Of a stretch of DNA of 64,000 nucleotides, positions 22,956 to 32,245 are shown piece by piece. The notes beneath the pieces were generated by a model. That model did no database searches, was not told the origin of the DNA, and was given only the letters and a program-made list of their open reading frames with translations. The translations under genes and the position numbers were made by a program. The DNA lies in the NCBI RefSeq assembly GCF_008122265.1, contig NZ_CP043042.1, positions 310,001 to 374,000 of the forward strand. The letters run 5' to 3'. Numbering within the stretch: the first letter of the stretch is position 1; each line of letters opens with the position of its first letter. Source of the DNA: Marinobacter fonticola. Its GTDB lineage: Bacteria > Pseudomonadota > Gammaproteobacteria > Pseudomonadales > Oleiphilaceae.

Positions 22956-25085
22956 ATGACTGCTGTCCCCAAGCGACTCCAGCTTTTGCTGGCGCCGGCG
23001 TTTTTCGGTGCTGTTTTTCCCATTTCCGCCTTTTCCGATGTCAGGGGTGCCCGCGATGCGACCACTGAGTTGGCTCCCTTAGTCGTTTCTGCGACCCGCA
23101 ACAAAAGTGTGGAAGGCGAAACGCCCCAGAAGGTTACCGTCATTACCCGGGAGCAAATCGAACAGCAACTGGCGATCACGAACGATCCGGGACAGGTCCT
23201 GAGCAACCTGATTCCCTCTTACTCACCGGGCCGGCAGAAACTGTCGAATGCCGGTGAAACCTTCCGTGGCCGGTCGGCGCTGTTCTTGATCGATGGGGTG
23301 CCCCAGTCCAATCCGATAAGGGACAGTGCCCGTGACAGCTACACCATCGATCTGAGCATGGTCGAGCGCATCGAGGTTATCCATGGTGCCAGCGCTGAGC
23401 ACGGACTTGGAGCGACAGGCGGGATCATCAACTTTGTGACCAAGCGGCCGTCCGGCGAAACATTGAATCAGTCTGCAAACATCAAACTGATCTCGGACGA
23501 CGATTTTCAATCGGACGGCCAGGGCTACAAGGCGCATTATGAAGCCAGCGGCCAGCGCGGGCAGTGGGATTACCTGGCCGGCGCAACCTTCCAGGAACGC
23601 GGTGTCTTTTACGATGGCAACGACGAGCGCATCGGGGTGGCCTATCCCGGCGAGTTGCAGAACTCGACCAGTTACGACCTGATGGCCAAGCTGGGTTACT
23701 GGATCGACGGCGACCAGAACATCGAATTCATGGTCAATCGATTCGATCTTGAGGGCAATGGCGACTATGTTCCCGTTGCAGGCGACCGGGATGCCGGTAT
23801 CCCTACCACGGCAGAGAGGGGCGATCCCGATGGCGATCCCGGCTACAACGAGGTGACCACCGCAAGTCTTTCATACGCCCATGGCAACTGGTTGGGCAAT
23901 CAGGTGGATGCCAAGCTATACAGTCAGACGTTCCGGGCGCAGTTCGCGACCACACCGTTTTTTCCCTACGACGACGGCAACGGCAACACCCTGTACGACC
24001 AGACCCGCAATGAATCCGATAAGATCGGTGGTAAGTTCACGCTGGTCCGGGACGGGCTGTTCAACGACCGGCTCACCATGACCACGGGCGTCGATCTGTT
24101 GCAGGATCAGACCAAGCAGGTTCTGGTGCATACCGGTCGCACCTATGTGCCGGAATCGACCTTCCGTAACTACGCTGCGTTCCTGCAGGGCGATCTGGCC
24201 ATCACCGACGCTCTGACCCTGCAAGGCGGCACGCGCTACGAATACGCGGAGCTGGAGGTGGATACTTATCAGACGATCGACCGGAGCAACGTCACCCAGG
24301 ATAACGTTACGGTCGAAGGGGGTAACCCGGACTTTGACGAAACCCTGTTCAACTTTGGCGTGGTCTACGACCTGACCGGTTGGGCGCAGCTCTACGGCAA
24401 CTATTCGGAAGGTTTCGGTATGCCGGATGTGGGCCGGGTTCTGCGGGGCATTGGTGATCCGGGACAGGACGTCGATACGCTCCTGACGCTGCAGCCCATC
24501 GTTACCGACAACCGGGAAGTGGGTGTCCGTTTCAATTGGGAACGCTATCAACTGGAGGTCAGCTACTACGAATCCGATTCGGATTACGGCGAACGGCTGA
24601 CCGAGGTGAACGGTGTCTGGGTGGGTAGCCGGGAAAAAACCGAGATCCAGGGTGTGGAAGTCAGCGGCGCCATGGATGTCACCGACGCCCATCGCTTGAC
24701 CCTGAGCTATACCCACGCGGAAGGCGAATCGGATACCGATGGCGATGGCAATGTCGACACAGACTTAACCGGTATCAACATCGCACCGGATACGTTCCGT
24801 CTGGGATGGAACGCGGCCTGGACAGCGGGCCTGACCACCCGCCTGCAGGCGGCGCATTACCTGGATCGCGATACCGACAATGCCGAGCTGGACTTTGACG
24901 GCTACACCCTGCTGGATGCCGCCGTCGCCTATCGTCTGCCGGTGGGGAACGTCAGCTTGGGCATCGAGAATCTCACCGACGAAGATTACTTTACCTACTA
25001 TTCGCAAGCCGCGCGGGTGAGTGACGAGTACTACTTCAAGGGCCGGGGCCGCACGGTCACCCTGGGTTACGCCGTCGACTTTTGA
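22956..25085 (+). CDS. TonB-dependent siderophore/iron-complex receptor
   Basis: 709 residues. Signal peptide (MTAVPKRLQLLLAPAFFGAVFPISAFS), TonB-box-like APLVVSATRN, plug domain (~60-165; QVLSNLIPSYSPGRQ, RGRSALFLIDGVPQ, ATGGIINFVTKR) and a 22-strand barrel ending GRGRTVTLGYAVDF with terminal Phe. No N-terminal signalling domain, so no FecIR-type surface control. AAGGAA precedes the ATG. It faces the fecDCB-like genes; together they form an iron-complex uptake route across both membranes. The ligand is not predictable from the sequence. Confidence 0.92.
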   Translation: MTAVPKRLQLLLAPAFFGAVFPISAFSDVRGARDATTELAPLVVSATRNKSVEGETPQKVTVITREQIEQQLAITNDPGQVLSNLIPSYSPGRQKLSNAGETFRGRSALFLIDGVPQSNPIRDSARDSYTIDLSMVERIEVIHGASAEHGLGATGGIINFVTKRPSGETLNQSANIKLISDDDFQSDGQGYKAHYEASGQRGQWDYLAGATFQERGVFYDGNDERIGVAYPGELQNSTSYDLMAKLGYWIDGDQNIEFMVNRFDLEGNGDYVPVAGDRDAGIPTTAERGDPDGDPGYNEVTTASLSYAHGNWLGNQVDAKLYSQTFRAQFATTPFFPYDDGNGNTLYDQTRNESDKIGGKFTLVRDGLFNDRLTMTTGVDLLQDQTKQVLVHTGRTYVPESTFRNYAAFLQGDLAITDALTLQGGTRYEYAELEVDTYQTIDRSNVTQDNVTVEGGNPDFDETLFNFGVVYDLTGWAQLYGNYSEGFGMPDVGRVLRGIGDPGQDVDTLLTLQPIVTDNREVGVRFNWERYQLEVSYYESDSDYGERLTEVNGVWVGSREKTEIQGVEVSGAMDVTDAHRLTLSYTHAEGESDTDGDGNVDTDLTGINIAPDTFRLGWNAAWTAGLTTRLQAAHYLDRDTDNAELDFDGYTLLDAAVAYRLPVGNVSLGIENLTDEDYFTYYSQAARVSDEYYFKGRGRTVTLGYAVDF

Positions 25086-25091
25086 TGGACG

Positions 25092-25153
25092 AACGCTTTC
25101 TTGATCGGCGAAAGCGTTAGGAATGCCTGCCCGAGTCCTTCGGGCAGGCATTC
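25092..25153. terminator. Double hairpin between convergent receptor and permease genes
   Basis: First hairpin AACGCTTTC/GAAAGCGTT (25092-25118), second GAATGCCTGCCCGA/TCGGGCAGGCATTC (25121-25153, 14-bp perfect stem). Neither has a long T run. Confidence 0.55.
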
Positions 25154-25178
25154 TCTGCACCAGCGCCCGTAGATGCCG

Positions 25179-26216
25179 TTAACGTCTCAGCCGGTAGAGC
25201 TGATACACAAAGTAAGGCGCGCCAATGCCGGCCACAAACACACCTGCCGGCAAATCCCTCGGCAGAAAGCCGATACGCCCCACCAGATCCGCGTAGAGCA
25301 GGATCAGCCCGCCGACCAGCGCGGCCACCAGCGTCAGCGCAGTGCTGCCCGAGCGCACCAGGTTGCGCGCAATATGCGGTGCAACGAGGCCGATAAAACT
25401 CAGTCCCCCTGCATAAGCCACCGCCGTACCCGCCAGGACGACACTGGACAGCAGCAGGATCAGCCGATTGCTTTGCAGGGCGCTTCCCAGCCCGGTGGCC
25501 ATATCGTCCCCCATCGCCATAATATCCAGGTGCCGTGCGCGGCTCAGGGCGAGGGGCAGGAAAACGATCAGCCACGGCAGCAGGCCCAGAACATCCCCCC
25601 ACTGGGCTGCGTAGAGACTGCCGGTCAACCACAGGTAGGCATTCATTGCGGTGGTATCCGGGCTCATGACCAGCATCAGTGTGATGAGCGCGCCCATGGC
25701 CGAGGCGATGCCGATACCCACGAGGATCAGTTGGCCGGGCGACACGCGCCTGCCCCAGGCCAGCAGCAGAATGAGCAGAGCGACGACAAAGGCGCCTGCA
25801 ATCGCGGCGGCCGGTAGCAGGGGGCTGCCCCGTGTGGCGATCCCTAGCACCAGCATAAGCACCGCTGCGGCGGAGGCTCCGCTGGTCACGCCGATCACAT
25901 CCGGCGATGCCAGCGGGTTACGCACCAGTCCCTGTAACAATAAGCCGGCAACCCCGAGTGCAGCACCGACGAGGATCGCTAACAGAATCCGGGGTAGCCG
26001 GATCTCCCGGACGATCAGCGACAACTCGCTGTCTTCCGACCCGGCCAGTGCTCGCCAAACGTCGACTGCATCGGTCGGGTGAGAGCCCAGGCTTAGGGAC
26101 ATAAAGGCGCTGGCCGCCAACAAGACAAGCAGTATTCCGAAAGTGCGCACAGTCCTCATGGGCAGCTTGATCGCCCAGCGCTCGGCGGGAGATCGCAGCA
26201 CGATGGTTTTGCTCAT
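25179..26216 (-). CDS. FecCD-family iron-complex permease (second subunit)
   Basis: 345 residues with ~9 hydrophobic helices. FecCD/BtuC motifs: RLPRILLAILVGAALGVAGLLLQGLVRNPLASPDVIGVTSGA and GLSFIGLVAPHIARNLV (the ATPase-contact loop), and the closing GRIGFLPRDLPAGVFVAGIGAPYFVYQLYR. Its start overlaps the upstream permease stop by 4 bases. Pairs with the 26213-27217 product. Confidence 0.92.
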   Translation of the reverse strand: MSKTIVLRSPAERWAIKLPMRTVRTFGILLVLLAASAFMSLSLGSHPTDAVDVWRALAGSEDSELSLIVREIRLPRILLAILVGAALGVAGLLLQGLVRNPLASPDVIGVTSGASAAAVLMLVLGIATRGSPLLPAAAIAGAFVVALLILLLAWGRRVSPGQLILVGIGIASAMGALITLMLVMSPDTTAMNAYLWLTGSLYAAQWGDVLGLLPWLIVFLPLALSRARHLDIMAMGDDMATGLGSALQSNRLILLLSSVVLAGTAVAYAGGLSFIGLVAPHIARNLVRSGSTALTLVAALVGGLILLYADLVGRIGFLPRDLPAGVFVAGIGAPYFVYQLYRLRR

Positions 26217-27217
26217 AGCGTGCCTCGTTTACGGCTGGCCAGATAAAGAAAGAGCGGAGCGCCGAGCAGGGCCGTCATGACGCCGACAGGAATTTCCTGG
26301 GGCGGAATCACCAGACGGGCTACGGTATCGGCCACCAGTAACAGAGCGGCGCCCAACAGGACGCAAGCGGGCAGCAGCCAGCGGTGATCACGGCCAAACA
26401 GGCCGCGCGCCAGATGAGGCACGATCAAACCAATAAAGCCGATCATGCCGGTCAGGGCGACGGAGGCACCGGACAGCATAATGACGACGATACCGACCGC
26501 GAGCCGAACCCGCCCGGTGTGCTGACCCAGGGCGCGCACGACTTCGTCGTCCAGTCCCAGGATATTGAGCTGCCGGGTGAGTAGCAGGCAAAGCACGCCA
26601 GCGATCAGGAAGAAGGGGATTAGTGGCTCAAGGGTTGCCAGTTCGCGGGCAGAGACCGAGCCGGCCAGCCAGAACAGCAGACTGCCAAAGCGTTCCTGAT
26701 TGATTACCAGCAGCCCTTGGGCGAAGGAAACGCATAGGGCGGTTACGGCCACGCCGGCCAATACCGTGCGTAAGGGGGAGATGCCAGCGCCGGGCTGGCG
26801 GCCCAGTAGGTAAACCAGCGCCGCGGCTGTAGCGGCTCCGAAAAAGGCGGCCCAAATCAATGTCATCGGCGTTGTGGTGCCGAGAAAGGCGGCGCCCACG
26901 ACGACGAAAAGCATGGCGCCGGCGTTGATGCCGAGGATGCCGGGCGAGGCCAGCGGATTGCGGGTCAAGGACTGCATCAGGGCGCCTGACACGGCCAGGC
27001 TTGCACCCACCAGCATGGCCAGGATAGCGCGCGGCAGGCGCTCGGTGCCGACGATCAGGTGTCCGGTCGATGTGGGGTCGTAAGCCATCAGCGCATCGAT
27101 GACGACGCCCGGCGGGGTAGGGTACGGACCCAACGTCAGACTGCCGGCAAAGCCGGTCATCACGACGGCAAGCGCCAGAAGAAGCCCGGCCAGCTTGCCG
27201 GTGCGGGTGGTCAGCAT
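26213..27217 (-). CDS. FecCD-family iron-complex permease (first subunit)
   Basis: 334 residues; TERLPRAILAMLVGASLAVSGALMQSLTRNPLASPGILGINAGA, GMIGFIGLIVPHLARGL and PQEIPVGVMTALLGAPLFLYLASRKRG are diagnostic. Overlaps the binding-protein gene by 7 bases. Heterodimer with the next permease; energised by the divergent ATPase gene at 28326. Confidence 0.92.
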   Translation of the reverse strand: MLTTRTGKLAGLLLALAVVMTGFAGSLTLGPYPTPPGVVIDALMAYDPTSTGHLIVGTERLPRAILAMLVGASLAVSGALMQSLTRNPLASPGILGINAGAMLFVVVGAAFLGTTTPMTLIWAAFFGAATAAALVYLLGRQPGAGISPLRTVLAGVAVTALCVSFAQGLLVINQERFGSLLFWLAGSVSARELATLEPLIPFFLIAGVLCLLLTRQLNILGLDDEVVRALGQHTGRVRLAVGIVVIMLSGASVALTGMIGFIGLIVPHLARGLFGRDHRWLLPACVLLGAALLLVADTVARLVIPPQEIPVGVMTALLGAPLFLYLASRKRGTL

Positions 27218-28224
27218 GAAAGGCAGTCCTGGTCCGCCTCAAGTGGTGGCAGACCATAATGGGCGTAGAGTTCGTCGAGCATGCGGTTGGCAGCCAGGTA
27301 GCCACCGCCCATGTTCCAAATTACCGGATCGACCCGGAATACGGCTTGGTTCATTGCGGCTTCCAATTGTTGCCAGAGGGGATGGACGGTCCATTTCCGG
27401 AAGGTCTCCATGACCGAGGGGTCCGAGGCGACCATGAAGACGAAGATGGCCTCGGCATCCATCGCAGGAATGCTTTCCTGACTGGTCAATTTAATACCCC
27501 ACCCGGCTTGCTGCTGTGAGGCCGGGGTGCGAAAGCCCAACTCGTCGAGGACAGTGCGGGCGAAGCCACCGTAATAGATGCGGGCGTGATTGCTGCGAAA
27601 GCTGATCACCGAAACGGTGGGCGGCCAGCGCTCGTCCAGGCTCCGGGCCATCTTTGTCTGGAAATCGGTCACCCGGCGTTGCCAGCGGAGCAGGAGCTGC
27701 TCGCCCTGGTCCTCGCGGCCGGTGGCTTCGGCCATTAGCCGGAGTAGCGCCTTGAAGTCATAGAGTTGTTCGGCGATGACCGTGGGCGCGATACGCGAGA
27801 GCAGAGGCGCGATCACCGTGTGGCGGTTACGGGCGCCGACGATCACATCGGGATGGAGCCAGGCGATGGCCTCCAGATCCGGCTGGGTTTCCAGGCCCAG
27901 GTAGCGTACCTGCGTCAGCTCTGGGCGGAGGTAGTGATACATCGGACGCTCGATCCAGGATTCCACCACGCCGACCGGTTCCAGGCCTAAAGCGATTGCA
28001 GTGTCCGTGGCGCCTTGGAAGAGGGTCACAATGCGCTCTGGAGTCGCTTCCGGCCTATGCGGCGTAGCGAAGGCCGTGGCAGCGAACAGAAGCAGCCATG
28101 CAACGCTGAAAATGGCACGTACTCGGACGGCGGCCCTGGTAAGGCGGTCGTGTTCGGTGAAACAATTTTTTTCGGTGGAGCGTGCGTTCAGAGTGGTTCT
28201 TGGTGGACTGGGCAGCATGGGCAA
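27211..28224 (-). CDS. FecB-like periplasmic iron-complex-binding protein
   Basis: Up to 337 residues. The signal peptide is VRVRAIFSVAWLLLFAATAFA, about 35 codons inside the frame, so the true start is probably downstream of 28224; I see no decisive ribosome site. Mature part is a Peripla_BP_2 fold: RIVTLFQGATDTAIALGLEPVGV, LEAIAWLHPDVIVG, QTKMARSLDE..., and closing RMLDELYAHYG. The terminal DQDCLSC has two Cys. Leftmost of the divergent pair sharing a Fur box. Confidence 0.87.
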   Translation of the reverse strand: MPMLPSPPRTTLNARSTEKNCFTEHDRLTRAAVRVRAIFSVAWLLLFAATAFATPHRPEATPERIVTLFQGATDTAIALGLEPVGVVESWIERPMYHYLRPELTQVRYLGLETQPDLEAIAWLHPDVIVGARNRHTVIAPLLSRIAPTVIAEQLYDFKALLRLMAEATGREDQGEQLLLRWQRRVTDFQTKMARSLDERWPPTVSVISFRSNHARIYYGGFARTVLDELGFRTPASQQQAGWGIKLTSQESIPAMDAEAIFVFMVASDPSVMETFRKWTVHPLWQQLEAAMNQAVFRVDPVIWNMGGGYLAANRMLDELYAHYGLPPLEADQDCLSC

Positions 28225-28252
28225 GGGTTTATAGGGGTGAACTGCAAATTGA

Positions 28253-28275
28253 AAATGAGAATGATAAATAATAAC
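28253..28275. promoter_or_regulatory. Fur-box candidate between fecB-like and fecE-like genes
   Basis: AATGAGAATGATAAATAAT within this stretch matches repeated GATAAT-type hexamers of the Fur consensus. Its position allows control of both divergent transcripts. Confidence 0.75.
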
Positions 28276-28325
28276 ATCGCTGCTCGCAGGATAGCGACCC
28301 TATTCCCCGGATCACGCTGGTCCGC

Positions 28326-29177
28326 ATGACCCAACCCGAAGCGCCTATGGCCCCGTCACAGAAGTCTGAAACCACACATCGCCTCGAAGGCCGAGGACTG
28401 GACGTTGCCTACGGCGACAAGCCGATTCTGCATGACGTGGATTTCCGGGTGGAGGATGGCCGGGTCACTGTCCTGCTCGGGCCGAACGGCAGCGGTAAGT
28501 CCACATTGCTCAAGACGCTGGCCCGTACCCTGTCCCCGCGCGCCGGGCAGGTGGTCCTCGACGGCCACCTCATTCACCGGCAATCGACGCGAATGGTGGC
28601 CCGCAAGCTCGGCATGCTGCCGCAGAGTTCTGCCGCACCGGAAGGGCTCACCGTCCGCGAACTGGTCGGTTTGGGACGCTTTCCCTATCAAACCCTCTGG
28701 CGGCAGTGGACCCGTAAGGATGAAGACGCTGTTGGCGCTGCCATGACGACGGCAGGCGTTACGGCGCTGGCGGACAGGCCGGTCGACGAGCTTTCCGGCG
28801 GACAGCGCCAGCGTTGCTGGATCGCCATGGTGTTGGCGCAGGAGACAGATCTGATCCTGCTGGACGAGCCCACGACTTTCTTGGATCTGAAGGTTCAGGT
28901 AGAGCTTTTGGAGTTGCTGGTCAACCTTGCCCACAACCACGGACGCACACTGCTGATAGTGCTGCACGATCTCAATCTGGCGGCCACCTACGCTGACACA
29001 TTGGTCATGCTAAAAGCCGGTCGCATCGAACATAGCGGCCTCCCGGGGGAGGTTTTCACGGCCGCCAAGCTGAAGCAGGTCTTCGATCTGGATAGCCATA
29101 TCATCGAAGATCCGCACAGTGGCCGGCCGATCTGCGTGCCCAGGGTGGCTATCCCGGGCCGCCGCGCGGTGACATAG
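28326..29177 (+). CDS. FecE-like iron-complex ABC ATPase
   Basis: 283 residues. Walker A GPNGSGKSTLLKTLART, signature LSGGQRQRCWIAMVLAQ, Walker B LILLDEPTTFLDL, H-loop LHDLNLAATYAD, all intact. The C-terminal IIEDPHSGRPICVP is the FecE/FepC type. Unusually it is divergent from its permease genes rather than last in the operon. The stop codon lies inside the ribosome site of the next gene, so the two are coupled. Confidence 0.93.
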   Translation: MTQPEAPMAPSQKSETTHRLEGRGLDVAYGDKPILHDVDFRVEDGRVTVLLGPNGSGKSTLLKTLARTLSPRAGQVVLDGHLIHRQSTRMVARKLGMLPQSSAAPEGLTVRELVGLGRFPYQTLWRQWTRKDEDAVGAAMTTAGVTALADRPVDELSGGQRQRCWIAMVLAQETDLILLDEPTTFLDLKVQVELLELLVNLAHNHGRTLLIVLHDLNLAATYADTLVMLKAGRIEHSGLPGEVFTAAKLKQVFDLDSHIIEDPHSGRPICVPRVAIPGRRAVT

Positions 29178-29187
29178 GAGGGTGGAT

Positions 29188-30117
29188 TTGGCTGACATCA
29201 ATCGGGTGTTCTGCGCCGTGCAAAGCCGGGACGCCGGGGATCCGCTAGCGGGAACGGGCGCCCATGCCCAGCGTAATCTCCTGATCAGCTGGCCCAGCGG
29301 TAAATGGCTGCGCAGCCTGCGCCGGGCCAGCGATATGAGCGAGGCTGTCGTCGATCGTATCGAAGCGGTGGTGGCTGCGGGGCGGCGCGTCAATCTGATC
29401 CATCGCCGCCAGCAACCGGCCAACCGGCACCGTATTTACCTCATGCCTGAAAAGCTGCAATTGGACGTTGAGCGGGAGCAGCTTCCCGACGTGCTGGATG
29501 CCTTGCTGAACAACGCTCCGCTTGACCGCTGGTGCGCCAGTGAGGCGCCGAAACCGCTGATCCTATGCTGTACCCACGGCAAGAAAGACAAATGTTGCGC
29601 CAAGTTCGGCAATGCGACCTATCAATCGCTGGTAAAGGTTGTAGCGGAATCCGGCCATGCTTTCGAGGTCTGGCAGAGCTCCCATCTCGGTGGCTGCCGT
29701 CTAGCTGCCAGTGTCATGGTGTTCCCGTCAACCCGCAAATACGGTCGCCTTGGGGAAGCGGACATCATGCCGCTGCTCGATGCGGAAGCGAATGATCGCC
29801 CCTATCCTCCCTGCTACCGAGGGCATTCGGCCTTGACGCCGGTCGAGCAATGCGCGGAAGTCGCTGCCCTGCAATGGCTTGCGGAGCGAAATATCGTTGC
29901 CCGTGTAAGCATCGGCCCTATCGAGCCGGGAGAGGGCGAAGAAACGATCACGACAGTGTCTGTGAACTGGCAGAACCGCCGTGAGCAAGGCCAGCTTTTA
30001 TTGAGATGTGTGAAATCCGAAGTGCTTCGCTTCGACACCTGTGCCGACATCGGTCCGGACGGTCCAACCGCGAGTGCGGTATGGCGGGTGCAACACCTCA
30101 AGCCCGTCCCGCACTGA
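29188..30117 (+). CDS. Suc/Fer (sucrase/ferredoxin-like) family protein
   Basis: 309 residues from TTG 29188, chosen because AGGAGG lies 6 bases upstream; a GTG at 29182 would touch that site. The C-terminal half is a thioredoxin-like ferredoxin domain: CCTHGKKDKCCAKFG and SSHLGGCRLAASVMVFPS carry the conserved Cys/His set that could hold a [2Fe-2S] cluster; a second Cys-containing part (YPPCYRGHSALTPVEQCAEVAAL) follows. Coupled to the FecE-like ATPase and under the same Fur box, it may reduce the imported ferric complex in the cytoplasm (inference). Confidence 0.8.
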   Translation: MADINRVFCAVQSRDAGDPLAGTGAHAQRNLLISWPSGKWLRSLRRASDMSEAVVDRIEAVVAAGRRVNLIHRRQQPANRHRIYLMPEKLQLDVEREQLPDVLDALLNNAPLDRWCASEAPKPLILCCTHGKKDKCCAKFGNATYQSLVKVVAESGHAFEVWQSSHLGGCRLAASVMVFPSTRKYGRLGEADIMPLLDAEANDRPYPPCYRGHSALTPVEQCAEVAALQWLAERNIVARVSIGPIEPGEGEETITTVSVNWQNRREQGQLLLRCVKSEVLRFDTCADIGPDGPTASAVWRVQHLKPVPH

Positions 30118-30281
30118 GCTGTTCGCCGGTTGCCCGAGGCTGGGCGGCTTCCATGCCGCCGCGAAGGACGCGCGGCATGGCTCTGGCATCAGGTCTGATC
30201 GTTACCGGGCACCGGAACCGGCTTTTTGGCCGAATTCGTCCCGGTATCGATGAGCCTGAGATAAAGGGCGGGCGCGGCCCC

Positions 30282-31832
30282 TTAGCCCGCGCTGACCGGC
30301 CTGTCGACGATCTCCCGTTCTTCCGGACGCTCGCCGATCTCCTGCGCTTGCGGGCTGTCGTCCGCCACGATCGGCACCTCCTCCCCTTCCGCATCGAAGA
30401 GCTTGCCGTCCAGGAAGTGGTCGCCGTGGTTCAGCACCGACACATCCCGTGCGCACAGGATACGGTTGGAGCCCGCCACGAAGACGGAGCTCTGGTCCGT
30501 GTTGCCGGCTTTCAAGTGGTTAAACAGCAGGTTGAGCAGGATCGCCATGATTGCGGCGGAACTGATGCCGGAGTGGAAAATGGTTTCGAACCAGGTGGGG
30601 AAGTGCTCATAGAACGATGGCGCGGCTATCGGGATCATGCCGAAACTGATCGAGGTAGCGACGATTACCAGGTTCATGTTGTTTTGATAGTCCACCTTGG
30701 CCAGGGTGCGGATACCGCTGGCGGCCACGGTGCCGAACAGCACGATACCGGCGCCCCCGAGCACCGCAGTGGGAACCGAAGCGACGACGCGGCCCATGAC
30801 GGGCAGTAGCCCCAGCAGCACCAGGATAACGCCGCCGGCGGCGACCACATAACGGCTCTTGACCCCGGTGACTGCCACCAGGCCGACGTTCTGAGCGAAG
30901 GCGCTCTGAGTGAATGAACCGAAGATCGGCGCGATAATGCTGGACCCCATGTCTGCACGCAGGCCGTCGGCAATACGCTTGGAATCCACCTTGGTATCGA
31001 CAATCTCCCCTACGGCGATGATATCCGCAGTGGTTTCCGTGAGGATGACGATGACCACGATCAACATGGAAATAATAGCGGCGATATCGAAAACCGGAAC
31101 GCCCAGCGAAAAGGGTACCGGGAAAGCGAAGATCGGCCCATCGCCAATCTGGGAAAAGTCCGCCATACCCACCAGCACGGCGAACAAAGTACCGATAACC
31201 ATCGCCAGCAGGATCGAAAGCCGGGAAACCGCGGCAACGCCGATTTTACTGAGCATTAACACCAGCGCCAAGGTCAGCGCCGCCAGGCCGATATTGGCCA
31301 TACTGCCAAAATCCTCCGCGCCGCTGTCACCGCCCATGGCCCAATGGGCGGCTACCGGCATGAGGGTCAAGCCAATGGTGGTGATGATGGTTCCGGTAAC
31401 CACCGGGGGTAGAAACTTGATGACCTTGGAAAAAATCGGTGCGATCAGGAAGCCGATAATGGCGGAGGCGATGACCGCGCCGAATACCGTGGGTAGCCCG
31501 CCTCCGGAAGCGATGATAGCGATCATCGTTGCCACGCTGGCAAAGGAGACGCCCTGCACGAGCGGTAGCTGGCAGCCGAAGAAAGGCCCACCAATGGTCT
31601 GGACGAGGGTGGCAAGCCCGCCCATGAACAAGGCAGCGGCGATCAGCACGCCGATCTCCGCCGGAGGCAGGCCTGCGGCCTGGCCGATGATCAGGGGTAC
31701 AGCGACTATGCCGCCATACATGGTCAGAACGTGTTGCAAGCCATAGGCAATGCTTGGGCCGATGCCCAGATACTCGTCTTCGGGACGTTTGACATCATGC
31801 CGATGAGCGGCACCGTGCGGAGTTGTTGTCAT
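30282..31832 (-). CDS. NCS2-family nucleobase (xanthine/uracil-type) permease
   Basis: 516 residues, about 14 helices. NCS2 signatures: GLQHVLTMYGGIVAVPLIIGQAAGL (first helices), CQLPLVQGVSFASVATM (QH/QG substrate motif region), FGSFTQSAFAQNVGLVAVTGVKSRYV and VLGGAGIVLFGTVAASGIRTL. Proton- or sodium-driven uptake of a purine or pyrimidine across the inner membrane; the VQGVSFA form is closer to purine (xanthine/urate) carriers. An unusual hydrophilic ~60-residue C-terminal tail is present. No purine-breakdown genes are adjacent. Confidence 0.88.
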   Translation of the reverse strand: MTTTPHGAAHRHDVKRPEDEYLGIGPSIAYGLQHVLTMYGGIVAVPLIIGQAAGLPPAEIGVLIAAALFMGGLATLVQTIGGPFFGCQLPLVQGVSFASVATMIAIIASGGGLPTVFGAVIASAIIGFLIAPIFSKVIKFLPPVVTGTIITTIGLTLMPVAAHWAMGGDSGAEDFGSMANIGLAALTLALVLMLSKIGVAAVSRLSILLAMVIGTLFAVLVGMADFSQIGDGPIFAFPVPFSLGVPVFDIAAIISMLIVVIVILTETTADIIAVGEIVDTKVDSKRIADGLRADMGSSIIAPIFGSFTQSAFAQNVGLVAVTGVKSRYVVAAGGVILVLLGLLPVMGRVVASVPTAVLGGAGIVLFGTVAASGIRTLAKVDYQNNMNLVIVATSISFGMIPIAAPSFYEHFPTWFETIFHSGISSAAIMAILLNLLFNHLKAGNTDQSSVFVAGSNRILCARDVSVLNHGDHFLDGKLFDAEGEEVPIVADDSPQAQEIGERPEEREIVDRPVSAG

Positions 31833-32245
31833 GATGGGACTCGCCGTTTTTATGATGTGATTTCTTATGGTTTAGCGGCCGCTTAAAGTCGATCAGGGTG
31901 TATTGAGCAAAGTAAGGGGGTACCAACTTGGTGCGGCGCGCACTTGTAGTTGTATCTTTTTTTGTATCCAAAAACCAAGTATTTTTTATACAAAATATAG
32001 CGGGGGGTATTCCAGACGTTCGCCGGACCTTAAAACGACAGCACGCTGAATATCGTTGCTTCAAGGAGAAAAGGAGAATTATTTCAGGGGATTGAAGGCT
32101 TGGCGGCCGATGCACGGCCCCCCAGCGAAGTCGTTGGGGTTTGGCGACCAACCAGGTTCATGGGGCATCGGGTCCGGTGAGCTGACCTCGCTTGCCAGCG
32201 TCCCGAAGCGTGTCAGGACGCTGGCAAGCGATATTGAGGCGTCAT
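31833..32245. other. Region upstream of the NCS2 permease with TTGTAT repeats
   Basis: Three TTGTATnn half-sites occur between ~31945 and 31995 (TTGTATCT, TTGTATCC, TTATACAAAA), possible GntR-type operator. A perfect 13-bp hairpin CTTGCCAGCGTCC/GGACGCTGGCAAG (32191-32228) stands just after the chemoreceptor gene and probably terminates it. No gene seen. Confidence 0.45.
32191..32228 (-). terminator. Hairpin after the first chemoreceptor gene
   Basis: Perfect 13-bp stem with a 12-base loop, 18 bases past the stop on the minus strand; no strong T run. Confidence 0.5.

Noticed and set aside
30118..30281. Small gene between the Suc/Fer gene and the NCS2 permease
   Set aside because: Frames here are shadows that run into the permease on the other strand, without start signals.
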